DNA of 64,000 bases from Alitta virens (Eukaryota > Annelida > Polychaeta > Phyllodocida > Nereididae), in contig OW028575.1 of assembly GCA_932294295.1 (NCBI GenBank), positions 41,946,753 to 42,010,752 on the forward strand. The letters are read 5' to 3'. Positions 37,783-51,213 of this stretch are shown in pieces. The notes below the pieces were generated by a model that saw only the letters and a list, made by a program, of their open reading frames with translations, had not been told where the DNA came from and did no database searches. The position numbers were made by a program, and so were the translations under genes. Numbering within the stretch: position 1 is the first letter of the stretch; every line of letters starts with the position of its first letter.

Positions 37783-40700
37783 AGTTTTTGGCAGAAGACG
37801 CCAGAGGTCTCCACTACCAGCTTTGCAGCGTTGCTATAGCAACCAAGAGTCATGAGACATTATCTGAGCCTTATAATTTAACATCTAAGTTGCTATTCAG
37901 AGTATTTTTGAAGTAACTCATCAATTTGGCATAACTTTAATAGAAATTGAGTTCTTAATTATTAAGCTACAATTTGCTCATAACCCCTTAAATATATAAG
38001 GGATGAGTGAATTTTGCTTGCATTGAGCCCCACAATGCACGGCAAGAACACCAGCAGATCCTCTTTTTTCTCCTTTGATGTAGTTAATAACAAGTTTCTC
38101 CTATTTTTGCACACACAATTTATGTTGAAAATGAAGAATGTTCACAAAGTGATGAAACCTACATGGAGACGTTATGAAATAGTAAGGCTTGAATCAGAGT
38201 TACTGCAGTATTCAGAGCCGAAATTTATTTACACACTCTTAGAGTGCTTTAAATGACATTGAAAAATCATGTATCACAGAGGATACGTACGTCACATTAT
38301 AAGTCAAAGATAAAAATCAACAAACCAAAAAATATTAAATATGGCCTGGATAACATTCCCCTGTCAAGAGAAACCAACCAAAGGCAAAATTATTATAGTG
38401 GAAAGAAAGAAAGAACGGCATGAATGAACGAACAAACAAACTAACAAACATATACTTCAGCCACACATTTAATCAGTGGCGGCACCCCCCCCCCCCCCCC
38501 CCCTAAAGACTACCCCTGTACGGAGGGGGCCGCAGCGGCCTAAGTGAGCGGGCCACGCTCCGATTACGCAATCCCACATGTCACTGATATCAAATCACAA
38601 CTTGTAAACTAAAATCCAATAATGCATATAGATGCATCAATTTATTAATGGTTCACCAAGACATAAACAATAGTGTCTAATAATTGAGAACTGTAAAGTA
38701 ATGGAACATTTGCTTTTGATATGTTGTAACTAACTGCATCACATGTGTCAATTGTTGTCTTCAAAGGGTAAATTCATGTTATACGAGAAAGCTCATTGTT
38801 ATGCAGTGCTGAACCATGGCTTTTCTTCATTACCCACATTTTTCTGATGAAAGAAGTGTATTGTCGGGATGGTTCAAGCAATCTTTGGTTGGTACAGAAA
38901 TGATTACGGCTGCATGATATAATAGATCAAACGTGTATTAGCTTATGACACTAAAATATCCGAATGCAAAACCTGTGGTCTGATTACATCAATTATGGCA
39001 CCACTTGACTAATTCACCGCCGGTTGAGATACCGTGTAAAATACCTTAATTAAAGTCAGTATTTGTGAGGGGGGGGGGGGGGCTTATTAAGTCAGGAAAA
39101 AGAAGCAAAAGTACCATTTTAGGCCAGATGTAAATGTCCAAGGTTACTTTTTGCACATGTAAACAAGATCAATTAGTCAATAGAAGATTTTGGACAATCA
39201 CTTTACAACCTCCTTATCAAGCTGCAATGATCAAACTTTCCCTTTGAGATCAAGACCAGACCCATGCTTAGTTCAGTGAAAAAGCGTAAACGTAGACAAA
39301 GTGTGTACCACTGCCAATAATTTAAATATCAGATATTGGTTCATAAGCATATATTCATTTTACTTCATCTTTTTTTGTGATTAAAGTTTAGTTTATATAT
39401 AGGCTGATGAAGACCAGTGAACAGGGAAGAAGCTAAATTCAAATTTGAGCTATAGATTTTTTCAAAACTATTATTGCTATCTTTCAGCAAAATTTCAACA
39501 ATCTATTAGCTAGATTACTATAGTATAGCATAATTTCCTTTAAAAGTGGATATTTTCCTTATGTTTAGTATTATATATATGGAGAGTGTCTTTTGTAAGA
39601 TGAACAGTGAATGCATGGACAGGCAGCACAAAATTATTTTAGAAAACTACTAAATATAAATTACAATATATAAGTTAATTTAGAATATTAAATTATCAAG
39701 CACGAATCAAATTGAATAAATATATTTTACTAACTTCTAAATGTCACAAAAAATGGTACAAGAAGCAAAATTGGTGTGATGCTACATCCTTGGCCAAAAT
39801 TGGTGATTTGGTGTAATAATTACAAATCCATTTATCTTTTCATATGATTCGTGAAAACAAACACTGGTGAATTCATGAGCGCACGGCCAGAGACATGACA
39901 GGCCACATCATTTGGACCATGCAGTCGCCATGTTTGGACAACCCCAAATAACAGCCCTCATTTTCGTCACATGACAAAAAGCCTGTTACATGACTATACA
40001 GGTGCGCAATCTTTGTTTGGGGAGTTTTTCAACGATTATAACTTACCTTTAGAGGACTGCATTTCCCATATCCTATCTATCTATCTATCTATCTATCTAT
40101 TTATCTATCTATCTATATATCTATTTATTTCAGGGTAAAGCAGTTTTCAAACTTTTGGTACCCATTTATTAGCAACCTCAACTACCCCCCCCCCCCCCCC
40201 TCAAAACAGGACTAGTACTCTTTTTCTTATATGTCACCTATAGGCAGCACACATGTGCACTATATTAGATCCAACCTCCCTCCCCCCCCCTCCCCCCACT
40301 TTCTGGGAGCTGTCGTTCCCATTGGCCCCGTTTGGATCTGCTAGTGTTACAACAGCTTAGCTCCCCCCCCCCCCCACTTTGAATCTGGTTTAGTCATCTA
40401 TAATCTCAACAGCAAAACATGCAGATTTATATTAAATATCAGCTTTAACTGCCACACTTATATGTTATAATATGATTCATTTTCAAATTAAAATGAAATA
40501 AAAGGTTGTCACAACTTCAACATAGAGTTATGAATGGAAGATTCACTTTATATACATCTTTGCATAATTATTCCTTTTTACTGATAAATACCTATCTAAC
40601 TGTAAATCATAAGTATCAATACCAACCATACCAACCAAAAAAGTGTCCGTAGTGTCAGAATTGTACCCAAATGATGTATACGGGTAAAACCTATCATGTG

Positions 40701-43700
40701 AAGGTTTCACTATGACAAAGAATATGGAAGTTAACATTTTGTTTAAGCAACGAAAATGTTAGACGTTATATTCTCCATTTGGCATATTAACTAATTTGTT
40801 TGTTTTTAGAATAATAGGAAAATAGTCTGAATGGAGTATAATGGCCATTTCACCCAACCGTCCAAGAAAATTATACTATGTATTATTGGACACCGTCTAG
40901 GTTTAAAGGGGGGGGGGGGGGGGTGGAGGGTGATAGGAGGTATTACGCATGGCCATGGATTGGTTGCTGCTGCAAAAGTGTTGACCAATGGCAAAACGAT
41001 TTCGACATGTTAATGACCCGTGACAAATTAATAGCTATATAATGCTTAAGCATGGGCTACAAGAACAATGACTCTTATTCATAGACATTTGGGAGCAAAT
41101 TCTGCAGTGTCCTAAGAGCCTTTAGAATAATTCACAGACATTTTGGAGCGAATTTGCCACTCCATTGCACGTGATAGAAAACTGCTGCAAGAACCAACAG
41201 ACCGAAAAGGTAAGTTTTGTTTTCTGATCTCTTAGCATTCGATGCAGCTGTAAAGAGTTTACAAACATATCATGATAGCACACGAGAGTATAATGTGGTG
41301 AGATAATACTAAGATAAACAGTAATGAGTTGCAATTATTAAAATTAGCTAATGGTGTAGCCAATTCTCCCTCCCCCTTAAAACACAAACCGGCTAATTGG
41401 GAAATTTTCCATGTCGCCTATAATAACGAATGTAAGTAATATTTTCATGTATCAGCAACAAACGTTTACTTTTACTTTGAAACCCTCGAACAATCATTTT
41501 CTGAAACAACTATTGTTGCATACTGCTGACTAAATATTGAAAAATTGGGTTTTCCCCAAGATATAGATCAGTCATTATTTGACCTCAAGCACTTATGATA
41601 AATTAAGAGAAGTATGGTTTGTTTTAGTTGAAGTATTTAAATTTGTTTTTGAGTTTGTGTATTGCTGTTTCCCCTTGTTATCTTTTTTTTTTATCTGAAA
41701 GAGGGTATGGTGATAATCTCCTTATAATCTAAACATTCCATACTAAGTCTGACATGCATATTTTCATCACATTTGATTAAGTCTGTAAGTTACTGGCACA
41801 TGTATATATATATACTGAAAGTGATGTCCAGAGTGTATTGGGTAAACTTCATGTGTACATTACTGACAAAAGATGCTTGAAAGTAATGCAGAGTGTTGCA
41901 AACAAAATTGAAAGTAATTTTTAACATATAGTATTACCTAATCAATGGAAGATTGTTTCAAACATGTTTATCTCTAATCCGTTAAGATTGAAATATATCA
42001 TATACACTGTCTCACTACTCGTCAAAGTGATGGAGATTTTTGCCAAACCCATAAAGAATATATATGATATTACTCAGCACTGCGTACAAAATAATAATGC
42101 AAGTCTCTATTTTCGCAATATTATAGTTGTGAATTATGTACTTATATCAATAGCATTACTTTATTGGCAGTGGTTCAATCGAAATATAAATGACTAAGAT
42201 TGAAAGATATATATCGGAAGAGTAAAACAAAGAAGAATTTAGAAACTAATGCATGTAACTCTGGTATTTGTAAGTAGTTTCACATAGAGTGTGATAAACA
42301 GGTAATTCATAGTTCTTAGTAAGTAGTACTTTTTTCAGTGATTGATGCATATATACTATAGCCATTACTTGTTTTTTTTTACACAATTTGCTAAAATAGA
42401 TATTTGATCAATTAAATTTTCAATTCTACGTGCTTTGAAAACATAAAATGATCTTACGCAATCTAATGTCATTAACTTTTGGCTTATTAACATTTATGCG
42501 AATTTTAAGATTAATAAGTTCTTTTTTCACTGGGAAAATGCCAAAATCAATTAACTGTATGATTAAACTTGTGGTAAAAATTGTAGTTGATATTTTGATG
42601 CATTTAAAGGGGTTTTTTTTAGCAGGAATCATGCTAACTATGACTATTCTCCGGGAAATTCAATGCTATAAACTCTAGGCGAGTTAATGACCAGAAAGCA
42701 ATGGAGTTTCCAATCCTACTACTGTTGTCTCCATGTGTCTAAGGCAAACAAGTGGCCTGTAATCTTACAATTTGCTAATGGGGGGGGGGGGGGGGATATA
42801 TCAACAAATAAATAGGCAAACATTTTTGTATTTTTTCCAAGATGCAGTTTAAATGTATATCTATTACATTCATCTGTCAAGCATATCATTAGATAATCAC
42901 GTTCCAGTCAATTTGATACTTGTAATTATCTTCAAGGATAAACTATGCAGTATATGGGACATCATTAAAACTTGTTAAACAAAAAATTGGAAATATAGCT
43001 ATAGAGGATTTGAGAACATTTTCTTGCATTTTCTTGTGGTTTGGATGGATGTTGTCCAAATTATACTGAATGAACGTTTTAGATTCTCATGTAAAATAAA
43101 GGAATTACGTTGAAATGAAATATTGTAAAAGGCATGCCTGCCATTCAGATCCTCGAATATATTTGCAGGAAAGTTAGAAAGAGATCTGAAAATGCATCAA
43201 AAGACAGACAGTCTGAGAGAAGTACATTCACTGTAAGTCAGTGACCGAGTTTATTACCCCATGCTACCCTTAATTGTTTATCACCTCTGTTTACCCTGTA
43301 CCCAATGCTACTTTTATATACTCACAATACTCTATATTTGTTGATTACAAAGTTACCCCCCCCCCCCCCATCCGTCCCCCCCCCCCCCCTTCACCATAAA
43401 CTTCAAATTGTATCAGCCTCCCTTATCAAACTTTTGATCTGTCTTGAGATTTCACCTTTAGAGACCCCCTGTGAAAACTTCAGAAATGTTGTCATATGCA
43501 AGTCTTCTTTATTATTTGGGAATTATTTGGTAACATGCTCCAAATCTCTATAGCTAGGAACTCGTAAAAAAATTGTGTTCTCAAAAACGTTGTAGGCCAT
43601 TTCATTGATTTTTGCAGGAACAGCATCTTGTTGTGGTTGGGGTTAAACTCCGTTGTATTCGGAAAGGAGCAATATACTGTATATGTATTGCGAAAGCATA

Positions 43701-46700
43701 GGCCGACAAATTTAATTACCAGAATCTATCTAAAATGTAGTAGATACATTCCCTGGATGCAAGGGGTCCAGTATTCATAAATATATATTTCATTGATTGG
43801 TCAGTCTCAATGCAAGTATGATGAATAGCAATTTGCATATTAATGACTTGCTCACGAGAAAACCATGCAGATTGGTTTGGACTAGGAATATCTCTAAATA
43901 TTCCTAGGTTTGGATGTAGCCCTGAAGGCTTTTTGAAATCGGCGCCCAGCGCCCACAGTGCCCAGCCCCCACGACGCCCAGTTACTGCCAATGCAACATT
44001 GTAAATATTGACCCAGATGAATTTGTACCCCAAAAAGAAATGCGACTTATCACATTATTTGGAAACCCCTGCGCCCTATTATCAAAGACGAAGCAAAAAA
44101 ACCTCATTTGAAGATCATGTTGAATATGCTTTATTAATAAATAAATCAAAATTGATGATTCTTTATCTTATATATTTTCTGTTTAATTACTGCATATTTT
44201 GCAATTCATAGAAATTCATATCAACCCTGTGGCAGGAACTGACATATCTACATCAGCAGGGCCGTAGCCTGGGAAAAAGTCTAGGGGGGGGGGGTAGTTC
44301 GGTCAAAGGTCATGTTTCTGATTTTCTGCTGTTCATTTCAGTAACCATATAATTACTCTTTTTTGGCTAGTTCTGCCCCCCCCCCCCCCCAATCTGGCTG
44401 GCTTCTGATCTGGGGCCTCGGGTGATTCAGCGAACATTTATAAATAAATTTAATACCTTGCTACGCTGCTCACTGCTGTGGTCTATGGCATGTTGAGCAA
44501 TGTTTAAACGCTGATAACACTATATTTCATATTCCAGATTCAGCCATTTTACATTGTTTAGCCTATACAGTCTTACTACTGTTCGAATTGGCTCATAAAG
44601 GGAAAGTGGTCTTTTGTGACGTCATCAGTTGTTATTATTCTCCAAACAGATTCAGATTCAGATTCTCTTTATTTTGCCAACAAATATTTACAAATTATTT
44701 TCATCCTTAGGAAATATATGGGGTTGAAAAGTATATGGAAAAAATAGTTTATTTTGAATCCTAATTATAAAGACCTGTCGAAGTATTAATTGCAAATTTT
44801 CAATTTATCACCTGATTGGACTAAATATACATAAAATAATTTCCCTCTCCTCTACGAATTACAGTATATATGCCATGTTTGGTGTCATTTTGCATGAATT
44901 TTTATAAAAAAAGGGATGGTGATGTTTACCATCTACACTTCCACTAAGTTTGACACTTGAAGTGCAGTCTTATCAGACCACAGTCACCCTTAATTGGACC
45001 CATATGGTGAACACCTGCACCTTGCTATGCTTGGCTGATCACAAGGCCCACGCTGATTGGGGGGGGGGGCACTCTCAAGATTTTAACCAAAATAATTATT
45101 CCAGATATGGAAATCTGGCAATTTTTTCATTCCAAGGATATATTAAAATTTCGTATGAAACTATGCTTTTGGTATCCATGGCAACCACTGGCTGCTATGG
45201 CTGCCTAGTTACCAACACCTACTGTGCTGAGGCAGGTAATATTTACCAGACAATTCCTGAAATAACTTGGCACATGATTTAAAAGAATTTATTTTAAGTA
45301 AGGGACATTTTTTAAAAGCAAACAAGCAAGCTGCTGGTTGTCCAGCTTGAAAAAAGCAATTGTTTACAACATTAACAAGTCATTGCCCTTGTAAAATGTG
45401 AAGGGAATGGTATTAGACAGGAATACATAGTTTCAAAGATGCTGCATTGAAGTTCCCTGTTCATCAAATTTAATCCCTTGTCAAAGGTCAAGGTCAAGAA
45501 TAAATTGTGGCAATTTTTCTGTAATTCCAAGGTGATATGTTATATGTAATGTAACAGAAAAACCACACAAATGGCATATCATATGAAAGCTAATCAATTA
45601 AATGAAAATATGGTTCAGCAAGTGCTGCTTACTGTTTCTAGTTTGGATAAATGAATAACAATAGGGTAAAGTAAAGAAGTATATAAAGGCTTGGCTTAGG
45701 TTTGTTTTTTTACCTCTTATTTAGTGATCTCTCATATTTTACCATGCAATTTGGGGCTACCCTTCCATAAACAAAACGCTCTCCTTCTTCATGATTTAAA
45801 AAGATATTGATAAAATAATCTACTCACTAATAGTACGGCTATTGTGGTAGAGACATAAAATTTAATCATAAAGCATACGATTTTATCAAACGTATTGCGT
45901 ATAGTTTTACGCACGGTTTATAATAGAGAAGCATTTTCACTCGAATTTATTGGTCTATTTATTCCTCTGTAGTACAAATCACCACGTAGTTGAATACATG
46001 TAATAAATGTAGAATTGTTCTTGCGTATATTTATATAAATTTCATCAAATATAAAGTAACACTATAGAAGATATTTGAGTCCCCACTTAGCCTATTTTCC
46101 AACTTATTTCAATACTATTTGCCTGAATAAGACAGATGAAGGCATTTATTGTAAACAGCTCTAACTTCGCTCCTAATTTTGAGACAGGTCATTAAGTAAA
46201 GTTTAAAAAGCTTACTGTAAATCCTACTGTAACTTAATGGCAGCTCATTTGCCTGGATCTTAATGTAGTTTATACAATACAAAATTCTAACTGTATTTTC
46301 TAACTGTATTTAGAAAGTACAGCATGGTTACTATAGCATTTTCAGTAAATTAATTGGTATTGTAAATAAAACTGCAGCAGCATACTGTACATTTTACAGA
46401 AATAATTGGCTTACTGTATACACATTTTGAGCTGTGTTACTGTAAATTTTACAACAGTTTATTGTAATTTGTACAGCAGTAAAGTTTGATCTGTAATTTG
46501 AAAATAAAGCACACACTTTAAATAATTTACTTGTGTATTTCACATTTATGATATCAATAAAAACTGAACAACATGATATTACCTAAAAATTAATTGGAAT
46601 ATTAACAGACGCATCAGACTCAAATTGGGACTGCAGAGTTATATGTCTCTCTTGTGTTTTACTAACAAGTTGACTTTTTACAGTCAATACCTTAGGCCAG

Positions 46701-47120
46701 ATGAAGTGTCTCAATATTTATGACCATGGAGACAAGAGTACTTGTCTCCATGTTATGACTAACTTCATTTGGATGTGACAAACTAAAAATGACCATATCT
46801 TTTTCATTAATATATTTTGATGATGATATCTATCAGGCCATTTGCACAGTGACATATGCTATTCATATTAAACAAATATCACAGTAAAAGCTCTGCTTGT
46901 ATTTTTCTGAGAAAGAATAATCTTGATATGAATTTTCCAACTGTCCCAATACGTTTTTAGGGAACTTTATCATTAACAATGTCTTTAGTTTTACACCACT
47001 TCTGCCTGTGTGCACTGGAACATATCACCACTTGCCTGCCAATTGATACTACTTGTATATAGCTAAATATTCATATTGCATAAACGCCATGTAGCTAATT
47101 CTTATCTTTTGCTTCATTGC
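37783..47120. other. Gene-poor DNA, 9.3 kb
   Basis: No coding exon I can support. It holds poly-C/poly-G runs at 38486-38503, 39070-39082, 40187-40200, 40363-40375, 40909-40922, 42780-42795, 43356-43390, 44285-44294, 44376-44390 and 45059-45069. A small hairpin lies at 43882-43907 ('ctaggaatat/atattcctag'). A LINE-like tail on the minus strand lies at 44650-44690 ('gaatctgaatctgaatctg' reading). At 46260-46500 repeated 'tactgtaaattttac'-like segments look like transposon debris. Confidence 0.45.
40071..40128. repeat. TATC microsatellite
   Basis: 'atctatctatctatctat' tetranucleotide run with a few interruptions. Confidence 0.9.
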
Positions 47121-47122
47121 AG

Positions 47123-50100
47123 TTCAAAATGGCCTTCAAAATTCCAAAGCTTCGTCTAATTAAGCGAGGAATACAGATTCCTTCGGACATAAAACAGAGC
47201 GAGAGGAAGTCAGTTGAGCTTGTGAAAGTCATCGGCAAAGGATCCTTCGGAAGCGTATCATTATGCAGTAAAGATGGAAATTTATTTGTTATGAAAGAAA
47301 TGCTGCGTGGGGATGACAACCTTGAACAAAAACTTTTCCTGAAAGAAGCAACTTTGTTGCAAATGACTGATCATGTAAACATTGTGAAATTTGACAGTGT
47401 TGTCGTTGGCAGCTCACTGCTCAGCAACACCATGGCACTGTTAATGGAATATGTGACATTTGACTTCAGTGTATTGGATGAGCCTCTGGAGGTCAGCTCA
47501 TTGGCAGACTTTCTCACAGTGCTGGATGGGAGTGACTTTCACGGTTTTGAACATGTAAACAGATTCATTGCTTGTGATGTTTGTGCTGGGTTGACATATC
47601 TTCACAACAACGGGATAGTGCACAGAGACCTGAAACCTGCAAATATCCTGGTGTCTAATCAGCACTATAGTCACCTTGGGGAAGATGGATTAGCTAAGTA
47701 CTGGCAGAGCAGACCTGTCGTGGCGAAGCTAACAGATTTTGGCGAAAGTCGGGCAAGGCTAGTTCAAACTGCTTCCCTGCAGGTGACCAGAACTTCCAAC
47801 ATTGCAAGAGGAACACCTGTATTCATGGCCCCCGAAGCCTTTGACAGTAATCGTCTTCCCAGTGCTTCAATCGAAGACTTCAAGCGTATGGATGTCTGGT
47901 CTTTTGGGATGGTGCTGTTTACATTGCTCAATCCAGATGTACGACATCCATATGAACTGGAGCTGAAGGAAAATCCAGCTTCATCACAGCAAATGGCACA
48001 AGCAGTCCTGAGAAGACTAATGGTCAGGAAGCAGCTTCCTAGGCACAGTATTAAGTATGAAGACAACAGAAAAAACCTTTGGTCAGATATCATGAGGGTG
48101 CACGAGAGTTGTCTCCAGTTCATCGACCGCCCAAGTATGGAGAAAGTGACAGAGATGCTGCAGTCTGTAGATAGCGGGTGAGAATTTAATAGCCTACAAT
48201 ACTGTATTTCTTCAATTGAAGCAATACTAAGCAGGGATGATACCTGAATGAGAAAACTAAGATATTCTTTTGACCAGCTTAATACTATGAAAGAGTACTT
48301 ACGACCTTAGTGTTAATAACTCCATGATTAATTTATGAATTATGTTTTACAGGTGTTCCCCTGGTTCCAGCAGTAGCCACAAACAAAGGAACCTGAATCT
48401 AAAAGGTATACAGATTTCTATAACTATGTTTATTATGTATTAATGATTTTGTAATATACAACACAGAGAGTGGGACCATTGTTCTGATATTGAACATATC
48501 CTACTGCATGCATCTTATGTGAAGTAAGATAGAGGCACACTGGGCAAACCTGTTAAATTGGCGGTCTGAAGTATTCATCATTAGTTCAGTTGTCACTGTT
48601 GTAATCAACAGACAAATACATATGCCGATAATAACAAAGTTGTCACTTTCACAGAAATGGAAGACTACAGTCCACCCATCAAACGTCAATGCTTCTCGGT
48701 AGACAATGAAAATGAGGGCCAGTCCAAAGCAACAGATGATAATGCGAGCCAGTCCCAAGCAACTGATGAGAATGCAAGCCAGTCCCAAGCAACTGATGAG
48801 AACGCAAGCTGGTCCAGAGCAACTGATGAGAATGTGAATCAGTCTAAAGCCACCGATGAGGATGGCAGCCAGTCAGACGCATTTTGTGGTAAGTACATGT
48901 ATATGATTACACTTTTTCAAAAACATAGGAACATTCCAAGTAGTAACCAATTGTAAAATTCTGCACACGGGAGCCACTCCTTTATGTATCTTTTTGTCAT
49001 ATGGCACACTGTAAAAGACCAGTTTTCCATATGACCATCAGCAGTTGGCTTTATGTTGTTGTGGCCATTGCTCTTGCCTCATGTGCATGCGGTCCAGGGT
49101 TGGGTTCTGAGACCGTCTCCACTATATCAGGCTCACATCATTGTTTTTCAATTATACTGCACAACACATTTCTTACTGCCAATGTGTTAACTACACATAT
49201 ACACAGACTAGTTTTGGTTCGGCTTGGTACGTCATGTTGTCACTTAACACTTGTGTGATGTCACCTCAAAGCCCAGCGACCTAAAAACCTAGTTAAACCA
49301 TCTCTTGTGACTCCATGATTAAACAAAATAATTGGTTAAACTGTGCAGCTGATAGGCTGTGCATTGACTTCAGAAATTGTATTATCGAAATAGAGAGCAA
49401 GAGAAAAGGTCATATTGTTTTAGTTTATGAAATTTCATTTCAACTACCTACTTGTCAGATTTGCACTTAACAAGAATTGCGTTAAGTCAGCACATGAACA
49501 TCTAATTATTCTGTAATTTCCTAGTCAGACCTTTAATACCATAAGCTATAGACAATAAGAGATTTTTAATTTTGTTTAGGTGAGTAAATAGGCAAAACAT
49601 GTGCTTAATCAATGTAAGACGTCAAGCTCTTGTCTGAGGTGGCGTCTAGATTCAATTGGTGGACAGTTCACCTGCAAATAATCTTACCAAAAGATCCCCA
49701 CCAATCACCACCCCAGCTGTTTTGCTGATGAAACAGTAATGAAAGCTCTGGTTGCACAGTTAACGAAATGGCAGTAAGCAATTATAGTACCTTGGAATTG
49801 TTCATCAGATAGGAAATGTAACACTGGTCAGCAGGCTAATTAATAAGAATTGTATTTGTGTCCATTAGATATATAGTTACTGTGCATATGGAAAGTGCAC
49901 CCTCTAAGGCTAGTTCTTGCTCTGGCAAAGGCACCGGGTAGTAGCGTCGGGTACATACAAGGGACTGTCAATGCTGTTAGGTCCGGACAATATGGTAGCT
50001 GTTACAACCATTAGCACTTACTGCCAAATTAGCTGACCTGGCAGGTTAAATTAGCTTATTTGAAAACCTTTCATGCTTACCATACCCAGAGCACTTACTG

Positions 50101-50953
50101 GTATTTGTCAACAAGCCTTACGTTATATTGTTGCTTGGTAAGCAATTTTGTCTGCCTGCCAGTGCCGGGCAAAGTACCTTACTGACATTATAAAGGCACA
50201 GATAAACGTCATGTGGCCTCAGTCATGTGCGTCGTTAGCTTCATTACTCCTCAATACATTTTACTACGCAGCTCCTTTAATTTTCGTCTGATTTTCAAAT
50301 TTCACATTTTATGGTGTACAAAAATGTGTAGGTGTTTCCCTGATAGCATGAATTGATACCTGAACTATTTTTAAAACGACTCTGAAATCGCGTATCAGCA
50401 ATGCTCTATTTTACGTTGCAATGAATATGCTTTCAGGTGTATATGGCTACGCACAAACTTCCTTACTGTTATATTTGTCTGTGATACTTGCATTTCTAAA
50501 AGTTAATGGTGATATTAGTACATTTGCCATCAATGTTTTTGGATTCAGCAGTAGCCCACAAAAAAAGTAAATAATTTTTGTGGAAACTGAAACAATTGTC
50601 TGGAGCAGTTACAAATTTGACAGAAATGATTGACTTTTCTAAGAGTTTTAGTTTAGGAAGATATTTTTAAATTCTAATACATCAATGTTTGACCTTATGC
50701 ATATGAATAACATTTTCTATAGCATTTTTTTCTTGTCATTTCAGGTCTCATGCATGTCCACGGGAACTTCCACCAGGCCACCGAAGGCGTCTTCGAGCAT
50801 GAGGCAGCAGGGGCACAGTGCAGCACAATATGTGTGATGGCCGTCCTGGCAGCACAACAAAAAGCAGCATCCGCATGGTCTCCGGCTGATGTTGACAGCA
50901 TTTTACTTCGGGGAGATATATGTCACCAGGCAAGACTCATGGAGCTCGGGTGA
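47123..50953 (+). CDS. Protein kinase with 10-residue repeats and truncated C76-like protease segment
   Basis: Four GT-AG exons with matching phases: 47123-48177, 48353-48405, 48655-48888, 50745-50953 (TGA 50951-50953). The first exon starts at an acceptor (ttgcag); ATG at 47129 has a good context (aaaATGg). Residues 25-345 form a protein kinase: 'IGKGSFGSV' (P loop), 'FVMKEM' (Lys), 'IVHRDLKPANIL' (catalytic loop), 'LTDFGES' (DFG), 'PVFMAPEAF' (APE). All key residues are present, so it may be active. Exon 3 encodes five tandem 10-residue repeats ('SQSQATDENA' type). Exon 4 ('GNFHQATEG...', 'AAGAQCSTICVMAVL', 'DVDSILLRGD') resembles the start of a herpesvirus-tegument-type/C76 ubiquitin-like-specific protease with its Cys. 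It stops after about 65 residues, before any catalytic His. Substrates unknown; could be a host gene or a domesticated/mobile one. A donor-like GTGAGC at about 50958 leaves open further exons. Confidence 0.8.
48700..48880 (+). repeat. 30 bp coding minisatellite (five 10-residue repeats)
   Basis: Within kinase exon 3. 'caagcaactgatgagaatgc'-type units repeat every 30 bp, keeping frame and encoding (S/N)QS(K/Q)ATDEN(A/V). Low-complexity, likely disordered. Confidence 0.9.
48889..50744 (+). other. Long intron 3 of the kinase gene
   Basis: No exon recognised inside. A SINE-like patch near 49050-49120 ('gctcttgcctcatgtgcatg', 'ccagggttgggttctgag') is suggestive but not firm. Confidence 0.5.
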
Positions 50954-51213
50954 CTACGTGAGCGGCGTTTTACCGCCAAAGAGATCGCCGGCCCCTGGGG
51001 GCATGAGATCAAAGGATCGATGCAATAGCCTCAGGGCTTGTGCTGTTCAGATCAGGCTGTAGCTCAAGGCAATATTGAATGTTAAAATATTATTTCCCTC
51101 CGGCGTTATACAACACCAGTGTAAGCTAGTTAATACTTAATACACAAATTAAAAAATTAGCTGCAATATGAATACATGTTACGTGACATTTAAGTTTAGT
51201 TTATCATTTAATC

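Noticed and set aside
43716..44033. 105-codon minus-strand ORF
   Set aside because: No family pattern, crosses a small hairpin and GC-biased transposon-like DNA, no splice signals or neighbours in support.
49000..49260. Small plus-strand ORF in the kinase intron
   Set aside because: No splice support or phase fit with neighbouring exons; sequence looks SINE-like ('ccagggttgggttctgag').
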